This document shows positions 4,804-11,348 of a stretch of 11,348 nucleotides of DNA, piece by piece (position 1 is the first letter of the stretch; every line of letters starts with the position of its first letter). The notes beneath the pieces are model-generated. The model saw only the letters and a list, made by a program, of their open reading frames with translations. It did no database searches and had not been told where the DNA came from. Made by a program: the position numbers and the translations under genes. The DNA comes from an uncultured Collinsella sp. (GTDB taxonomy: Bacteria > Actinomycetota > Coriobacteriia > Coriobacteriales > Coriobacteriaceae): assembly GCA_900541285.1 (NCBI GenBank), contig UQJA01000063.1:1-11348 (forward strand), in the 5' to 3' direction.

Positions 4804-6039
4804 TTAGTAGTTGGCTTCGTAGCCGTTGCCGTCGCCGGTGGGCTCTTCGTAGTAGTCCGAATCGCTCGAATCGCTTGAGTCATCGGAATCGTCAGAGCTG
4901 ACCGATGAGGTTGCGGTACCGTTTGCGTAGTCGTCAGACGTGTTGTTGTTCAGGTCGCCGATCGTAGAGCTGGAACCGTCGGAAAGACCCATGGTGTTGG
5001 GACCCTTGGGATCCTTGCCGGCATCGACGCGCTCCATCATTTCCTTGAGCTCGTCCTCGTAGACAAAGACGTAGCTCACTCCGTCGATCATGGTGCTGTC
5101 GTCGGCGTACGAGGGCAGGTTGGCCGAGTAGATACCGTCGACATCCATACCGCGCATGGCATTGACCGTAGCCACGATATCCTGAACGCTCATATCGGTT
5201 ACGAGCATATCGGACAGCGAATTAACCAGGCCAAAGATCTTCGTGGCATCGAAGTTATTGAGAATCTGGTTGGCAAGGGCGCCAAGCACCTGACGCTGGT
5301 GGCGCATGCGCGTGTAATCGCCGTCGGCATAGGTGTAGCGGCAGCGGGCATAGGTAAGGGCGGTGGCACCGTCCATATGCTGCTGGCCAGCGGTAATCTT
5401 AATATCCAGGTGCTCGGGGTCGTCAACATCATCGGTTGCGTTAATGTCGATACCGCCAACCGAATCAATCAGCGCCTGCATACCGTCGAAGCTGACCTCG
5501 GCATAGTGGGAAATCTGAACACCGCACAGCTCGTTGACCGCCTCGACCATGGCCTCGGCGCCGCCAACGGTATGGCAGGCGTTGATCTTCATGGTCTCGC
5601 CCTTGTACTCGACCTTGGTGTCGCGCGGAACGGAAATGAGCGTCGCCTGCTTTTGCGTGGGGTCGATGCGTGCCAGGATAATCGAGTCGGCACGATACGT
5701 ATCCTCGCCCGGACGGCCGTCGGTGCCAAGAAGCAGCACGTAGAACGGATCCTTTGCCTCATCGGTGTCAACCAGAACCCGACGCAGATTGTCGGTAATG
5801 ACATTAGAATCGCCGAGCTTGCCCATAATGGTGGCAAACCACAGGCCGGCAGCGGTAGTGGCACTCAGCAGCACACCAAGCACGACAATGAGCGCGACGT
5901 GACGAATCGTGTGGCTACGACGACGTTGACGAGCGCGCTCGGAATAGCGAGCCACGTTATCGCGACTGTAGATCTTGGCCTGCGCACCAGTTGAGGGTCT
6001 TCGGGCGGTGGTATCCGCGAGGGGCTTTTTATTAAACAT
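4804..6039 (-). CDS. LytR-CpsA-Psr (LCP) family cell-wall polymer transferase
   Basis: LCP enzymes transfer undecaprenyl-linked polymers such as teichoic-acid-like glycopolymers or capsule onto peptidoglycan at the outer face of the membrane. This 411-aa protein has a basic cytoplasmic N-terminus (to about residue 47), one membrane helix (48-70) and an extracellular LCP domain (about 97-285). Family motifs are visible: LLLGTDGR with Asp107 and Arg109, YRADSI with Asp118, SVPRDT with Arg139 and Asp140, and YARCRY with Arg232 and Arg234 followed by GDYTRMRHQRQ (Arg244, Arg246, Arg249), the expected pyrophosphate and metal binding residues. The last 60 residues are low complexity, rich in Ser and Asp, and probably disordered outside the cell. 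I took ATG at 6039 with AGGTT upstream; an in-frame TTG at 6045 would add two residues. It begins 12 bases after the murA stop, so the two are probably cotranscribed and coupled. Confidence 0.92.
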   Translation of the reverse strand: MFNKKPLADTTARRPSTGAQAKIYSRDNVARYSERARQRRRSHTIRHVALIVVLGVLLSATTAAGLWFATIMGKLGDSNVITDNLRRVLVDTDEAKDPFYVLLLGTDGRPGEDTYRADSIILARIDPTQKQATLISVPRDTKVEYKGETMKINACHTVGGAEAMVEAVNELCGVQISHYAEVSFDGMQALIDSVGGIDINATDDVDDPEHLDIKITAGQQHMDGATALTYARCRYTYADGDYTRMRHQRQVLGALANQILNNFDATKIFGLVNSLSDMLVTDMSVQDIVATVNAMRGMDVDGIYSANLPSYADDSTMIDGVSYVFVYEDELKEMMERVDAGKDPKGPNTMGLSDGSSSTIGDLNNNTSDDYANGTATSSVSSDDSDDSSDSSDSDYYEEPTGDGNGYEANY

Positions 6040-6051
6040 AGGCAACCTGTA

Positions 6052-7335
6052 TTAGTAGATGACGGGATCGGGGACGGTAGCATGCTCGACATGCGCGCCA
6101 AGCGCCTGCAGCTTTTCGACAAACTGCTCGTAGCCGCGCTTGATATGATGGATGGCCGAAACCTCGGTCGTCCCGTCGGCGATCAAGCCCGCTACGACGA
6201 GGGCCGCTCCGCCACGTAGATCGGGCGAGGTAACCTGTGCACCCGAGAAGCCCTTGACGCCATGAATCATGGCATGATGGCTCTCGATACGAATGTCGGC
6301 ACCCATGCGTACCAGCTCAGAGGCAAACATAAAGCGATTCTCGAAGATGTTCTCGGTGATAACGGAGCTACCATCGGCAAGGGCGGAGAGTACCATAATC
6401 TGCGCCTGCATGTCCGTCGGGAAGCCGGGGAACGGAAGCGTCTGGATGTCGACCGGCTTGATACGCTCGGCACGGTTCACATGGACGCCATCCTCGACGC
6501 GCTCGCAGTCGATACCCATGAGCTCCATCTTCTTGAGCACCATGCCCAAGTGAATGGGGCAAAAGCCCGTGACATCGACACCGCGATCGTCGGCCATCAA
6601 CGCACCGGCAACGATAAAGGTACCGGCCTCGATGCGGTCGCCCACCACGCGATGGGTAACGGGATGGAGCTCTTCCACGCCTTCGATAGTCACGACGGGC
6701 GTACCGGCGCCAACAATCTTGGCGCCCATCTCGTTGAGCATGTTGGCGAGATCGACGATCTCGGGCTCGCGGGCGGCATTGTCGATAACCGTGGTGCCCT
6801 TCGCGCGCACGGATGCCATAATGAGGTTCTCGGTCGCACCGACACTGGCGAACTCGAGCGTGACGGTGGTACCGCACAGACCTTGGGGCGCATTAGCGTT
6901 GATGTAGCCGTGGGCGGTATCGAACTCAACGCCCAGGGCCTCAAGACCAAGAATGTGCATATCGATCTTGCGAGCACCCAGGTTGCAGCCGCCCGGCATG
7001 GCGATCTTGGCGCGATGGAAGCGACCCAGCAGGGGTCCCATCACGGCTGTGGAAGCACGCATCTTGGCAACGAGCTCGTAGGGGGCCTCCCAAGAATCGA
7101 CCTGAGAGGTATCAATCTCGAGCGTGTGCTCGTCGAGAACATCGATCGTAGCGCCCATGCCCTTGAGCACCTTGCCCATCACGTGGACATCGGAAATATC
7201 GGGCACGTTCTGCAGCGTCGTCTTGCCCGGCGCCAGAAGCGTTGCCGCCATGAGTTTGAGTGCGGAGTTCTTGGCGCCCGAAACGGGCACGGAGCCTCCG
7301 ATGGCGTGGCCACCCTCAACGCGGATAATATCCAA
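6052..7335 (-). CDS. murA: UDP-N-acetylglucosamine 1-carboxyvinyltransferase (MurA)
   Basis: MurA catalyses the first committed step of peptidoglycan synthesis in the cytoplasm, adding enolpyruvate from phosphoenolpyruvate to UDP-GlcNAc. The 427-aa length is typical. The substrate residues Lys22 and Asn23 (GAKNS), the active-site Cys117 in PGGCNLGAR (E. coli Cys115, the fosfomycin target), Arg122, Asp308 in GFPTDMQ (E. coli Asp305) and Arg400 in HIKRGYE (E. coli Arg397) are all present. The cysteine is retained, so no intrinsic fosfomycin resistance by Cys-to-Asp change is expected. The start is TTG at 7335: AAAGGG lies six bases upstream and no ATG fits the family start. The atp operon lies directly upstream and a terminator hairpin ends one base before the ribosome-binding site. 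murA next to the atp operon is also seen in Bacillus subtilis and other Gram-positives, as I recall. No clear private promoter is visible. Confidence 0.97.
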   Translation of the reverse strand: MDIIRVEGGHAIGGSVPVSGAKNSALKLMAATLLAPGKTTLQNVPDISDVHVMGKVLKGMGATIDVLDEHTLEIDTSQVDSWEAPYELVAKMRASTAVMGPLLGRFHRAKIAMPGGCNLGARKIDMHILGLEALGVEFDTAHGYINANAPQGLCGTTVTLEFASVGATENLIMASVRAKGTTVIDNAAREPEIVDLANMLNEMGAKIVGAGTPVVTIEGVEELHPVTHRVVGDRIEAGTFIVAGALMADDRGVDVTGFCPIHLGMVLKKMELMGIDCERVEDGVHVNRAERIKPVDIQTLPFPGFPTDMQAQIMVLSALADGSSVITENIFENRFMFASELVRMGADIRIESHHAMIHGVKGFSGAQVTSPDLRGGAALVVAGLIADGTTEVSAIHHIKRGYEQFVEKLQALGAHVEHATVPDPVIY

Positions 7336-7348
7336 GGTCTACCCTTTC

Positions 7349-7387
7349 AAAAAGCATGCCCGGGATGGCTGAGCCATCCCGGGCATG
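7349..7387 (-). terminator. Strong terminator hairpin between atpC and murA
   Basis: A perfect 15-bp stem (7355-7369 with 7373-7387) around a three-base loop is followed on the minus strand by C and five T residues. It lies 36 bases past the atpC stop codon. Its T run ends one base before the AAAGGG ribosome-binding site of murA, so it is either a leaky terminator or an attenuator-like step between the two gene groups. Confidence 0.88.
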
Positions 7388-7423
7388 ATGTGTTCGCAAA
7401 TGGTCGAACGCTAAATCGTTTGA

Positions 7424-7816
7424 CTATTGGGCAAGCTTGAGCTTACACCATGCGATTTCATTATAGAGGTAGGCGCGGCGTGCATCATCCTCCGACAAAT
7501 TACCCAGCTTCTCTTCAAAACCTTGAATATCAGCTTTAAGCTTGTCGGCATCGACGGTCGCCAAATCGCAAGCGCGCTCGGCGAGAACGGTCACGACATC
7601 GTCCGCAACCTGGGCATAGCCGCCGGCCACGGCAAACGTGTGGTCAACAGTGCCCATGGCCTTATCGGAAACGCGAACGTAACCGCGGTCGATCGTGCAG
7701 ATCTCGCTGGAGTGAGCAGGCAGGACGCCAAACTCGCCATCCGTGGACGGAATCGACACAAACGCAGCGTCGCCCTCATAGGCGCAGCTCACGGGGCACA
7801 CGATGCGGATACGCAT
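7424..7816 (-). CDS. atpC: F-type ATP synthase subunit epsilon
   Basis: Epsilon is part of the F1 central stalk; it couples rotation to the c-ring and can inhibit ATP hydrolysis. At 130 aa it is of usual length for Gram-positive species, with the N-terminal beta-sandwich (about 1-85, including DGEFGVLPAHSS) and a short C-terminal helical hairpin (about 88-130). ATG at 7816 lies three bases after the atpD stop, and the GGGGAG at the end of atpD serves as its ribosome-binding site. It is the last gene of the atp operon before a strong terminator. Confidence 0.95.
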   Translation of the reverse strand: MRIRIVCPVSCAYEGDAAFVSIPSTDGEFGVLPAHSSEICTIDRGYVRVSDKAMGTVDHTFAVAGGYAQVADDVVTVLAERACDLATVDADKLKADIQGFEEKLGNLSEDDARRAYLYNEIAWCKLKLAQ

Positions 7817-7819
7817 AAC

Positions 7820-9273
<1,454 letters not shown>

Positions 9274-9274
<1 letters not shown>

Positions 9275-10182
9275 TACTGTTCCTCCAATGCTGAGGCTCC
9301 GCCGACGATCTCGTTAATCTCGGTCGTGATCGAAGCCTGGCGCACGCGACTATACGTGCGGGTAAGGGTCGAGATGATCGCGGTGGCGTTTTCCGTCGCG
9401 GAGTGCATGGCCTTGCGGCGTGCACCCTGCTCGGCAGCCGCCGAATCGATCAGGGCCTGGTAGATGACCGTCAGGATATAAGACGGCACAAGCTTGCCGA
9501 GAACATGCTCGGGAGAGGGCACGAACTCGAACGTGGACGAGATGCGCTTAGGGGCGTCGGTCTCGTTCTTACGCGGACCGTGGGCCATAGCGATCATCTC
9601 GGGGTCGAGCGGCAACAGATGCTCGACGCGAAGCTCCTGATCCACGCGGTTCTTGGCGTGGTGGTAGACAAGCTCGACACGGTCAAGCTCACCGGCACGA
9701 TACGCATCGCAGATATGAGAGGAGATCATGCGGGCCTGATTGAAATCGGGCTCAGAGGAGTTGCCCTCAAAGTGCATGACAACGTTTGCGCGGTCACGGA
9801 AATACGTGGCCGGCTTACGCCCGCACGCGATGATCTCGCACTCGATGCCGTCGTTCGCCCAAGAAGCGGCGAGCTTTTCGGCCGTGCGCTCCACCGTCGT
9901 ATTGAAACCGCCGGCAAGGCCGCGGTCCGAGGCAATAACGACAATCAGGCCATGCTTGACGCTCTCATGCTTCTGCAGCATGGGATCGGTGCCCGAACAG
10001 GAAGCGTCGCCGGCGACCGTCAACATAACGTCGGTCAGCGCCTCCTTATAGGGCTCGGCCTGCTTGGAGCGATCGAGGGCACGACGGATCTTGGCCGTAG
10101 AGACCATCTCCATCGTGCGCGTGATCTGCTTGGTCGTGGTAACCGAGGAGATTCGCTTCTTAATGTCGCGAAGGTTGGCCAT
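9274..10182 (-). CDS. atpG: F-type ATP synthase subunit gamma
   Basis: Gamma is the rotating central shaft of F1. This 302-aa protein has the two long helices of the shaft at its ends: the N-terminal helix with ITRTMEMVSTAKIRRA (about 20-36) and the C-terminal helix with GARRKAMHSATENA (about 254-268). Between them is a Rossmann-like domain with the SDRGLAGGFN motif (about 84-93). It is slightly longer than the usual 285-290 aa, with the extra length probably in the middle loop around residues 200-220. ATG at 10182 begins five bases after the atpA stop, with AGAGGAG inside the atpA end as ribosome-binding site. Confidence 0.98.
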
Positions 10183-10187
10183 GGGGC

Positions 10188-11348
10188 TTAGTTCTCCTCT
10201 GATCCAGAAACATCCGAATGGTGCTTGGCCATGAACTGCTGCTTGAAGTCGCCGATGACGCGCAAGAGCTCAGCCTTGGTGTCATCATCGATCTTCTTGG
10301 CGCGAACCTTGTCGAGCAGCGAGCCAAAGCCATTGTCCATGTACTCGATGAGCTCGGCACGGAAAGGCAGCACGTCGGCGATCTCCAGGTCATCCAGGAA
10401 GCCCTCGTTGCCAGCGAACAGCGTAACGATCTGCTCGCCAACCTCAAACGGCTTGTAGCGCGGCTGCTTCAGGAGCTCGGTCATGCGGGCACCATGGGTC
10501 AGCTGCTTCTGAGTAGCCTCGTCGAGGTCGGAGCCAAACTGGGTGAAGCCAGCGAGCTCCTGATAGGAAGCGAGGTCCAGACGGAGGTTGCCGGCGACCT
10601 GCTTCATGGCCTTGGTCTGTGCATCGCCACCGACGCGGGACACGGAGATGCCCACGTCGACTGCCGGGCGCTGACCCTGGAAGAAGAGCTCGGACTGCAG
10701 GTAGATCTGACCATCGGTAATGGAAATGACGTTGGTCGGAATGTAGGCCGAGACGTCGCCGTCCTGGGTCTCGATGATCGGCAGTGCCGTCATGGAGCCG
10801 TAGCCGTTCTTCTTGGACATCTTGACGGCACGCTCGAGCAGACGAGAGTGCAGGTAGAAGATGTCGCCAGGATAGGCCTCGCGTCCAGGCGGACGATGCA
10901 GCGTCAGCGACATCTGACGGTAGGCCACAGCCTGCTTGGACAGGTCGTCGTAGATGACGAGCACGTGGCCACCGGGGTTGGTCTCGCTGGCGGGCTTACC
11001 GTCCTCGCCGTTGTACATAAAGAACTCGCCGATAGCGGCACCGGCCATAGGCGCGATGTACTGCATAGGGGCGGAATCGGCAGCGGTGGCCGAAACGATG
11101 ATGGTGTAGTCGAGTGCACCGTGCTGAGCGAGGGTCTCGCGGATGTTGGCAACCGTGGAGGCCTTCTGGCCGATGGCGACATAGATGCAGACCATGCCCT
11201 TGCCGCGCTGGTTGAGGATAGCGTCGATGGCGATGGCGGTCTTACCGGTCTTACGGTCACCGATGATGAGCTCACGCTGACCGCGGCCAATAGGCACCAT
11301 GGAGTCGATAGCGAGCAGACCGGTCTGAACCGGCTCGCACACCGGGGT
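10188..11348 (-). CDS. atpA: F-type ATP synthase subunit alpha, 5' end cut by the window edge
   Basis: Alpha alternates with beta in the F1 hexamer and binds nucleotide at non-catalytic sites. The frame is open to the window edge; 386 residues are visible, and by comparison with E. coli (Walker lysine 175 there, visible residue 36 here) about 140 N-terminal residues lie outside. P-loop GDRKTGKT (visible 30-37), the SVSRVGGDAQTKAMK segment with the arginine that reaches the beta active site, and the AGFTQFGSDLD segment are intact. An internal GTG at 11342 could be mistaken for a start but lies mid-domain. The upstream genes atpB, atpE, atpF and atpH are presumably just outside the window. Confidence 0.98.
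   Translation of the reverse strand, partial: TPVCEPVQTGLLAIDSMVPIGRGQRELIIGDRKTGKTAIAIDAILNQRGKGMVCIYVAIGQKASTVANIRETLAQHGALDYTIIVSATAADSAPMQYIAPMAGAAIGEFFMYNGEDGKPASETNPGGHVLVIYDDLSKQAVAYRQMSLTLHRPPGREAYPGDIFYLHSRLLERAVKMSKKNGYGSMTALPIIETQDGDVSAYIPTNVISITDGQIYLQSELFFQGQRPAVDVGISVSRVGGDAQTKAMKQVAGNLRLDLASYQELAGFTQFGSDLDEATQKQLTHGARMTELLKQPRYKPFEVGEQIVTLFAGNEGFLDDLEIADVLPFRAELIEYMDNGFGSLLDKVRAKKIDDDTKAELLRVIGDFKQQFMAKHHSDVSGSEEN

Noticed and set aside
4527..4883. 118-aa open frame on the minus strand overlapping the LCP 3' end and the repeats
   Set aside because: It runs in another frame through the LCP tail, hairpins and repeats; its residues are a translation of repeat DNA.
6262..7440. 392-aa open frame on the plus strand opposite murA
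   Set aside because: It is an antisense shadow of murA, His- and Gly-rich, without family motifs.

Overview
The window is an ordinary chromosomal stretch from a GC-rich Gram-positive-type bacterium. The gene set (peptide-for-peptide ATP synthase subunits, a LytR-CpsA-Psr cell-wall enzyme, MurA beside the atp operon, PepT, and a short DtxR-family metalloregulator) and the codon use suggest an anaerobic gut actinobacterium of the class Coriobacteriia, perhaps Collinsella or a relative. That placement is inference from protein character, not a database result. All genes except pepT are on the minus strand.

Layout, left to right. Positions 1-172 hold no gene but are rich in small hairpins and carry a T-box-like motif on the minus strand; they may be the leader of a gene lying left of the window. 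Next comes a phosphohexomutase (173-1573, minus). A two-gene minus-strand operon follows: a DtxR/MntR-like regulator (2636-3058) and a homocysteine S-methyltransferase-type enzyme (1732-2625), closed by an intrinsic terminator (1697-1726). The regulator is divergent from pepT (3179-4426, plus). The 120-base gap between them has a perfect 8+8 bp palindrome between two -10-like elements, a plausible operator for the regulator.

The convergent gap between pepT and the LCP gene (4427-4803) is the least ordinary part. It holds the pepT terminator, a 13-bp perfect inverted repeat about 190 bases apart, four degenerate repeats spaced 27-28 bases, a roughly 100-base imperfect hairpin, and a perfect 12-bp-stem hairpin abutting the LCP stop codon. 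I read this as REP/MITE-like or non-coding-RNA-like structure, without a transposase in view.

The right half is one minus-strand block reading atpA (5' end cut by the window edge), atpG, atpD, atpC, a strong terminator hairpin, murA and an LCP-family gene. The F1 genes overlap or nearly touch and make the catalytic head of the F-type ATP synthase. murA and the LCP gene join the first committed step of peptidoglycan precursor synthesis to attachment of wall polymers. The terminator hairpin sits directly on the murA ribosome-binding site, so expression of murA may depend on read-through from the atp operon.

I found no complete new defence system, CRISPR array, transposase or tRNA/rRNA gene. 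The best leads are the structured intergenic region 4459-4803, the palindromic divergent operator at 3113-3130 and the metal-site composition of its neighbour regulator, the T-box-like leader at 1-160, and a cluster of TATATA words confined to the first 2.65 kb.
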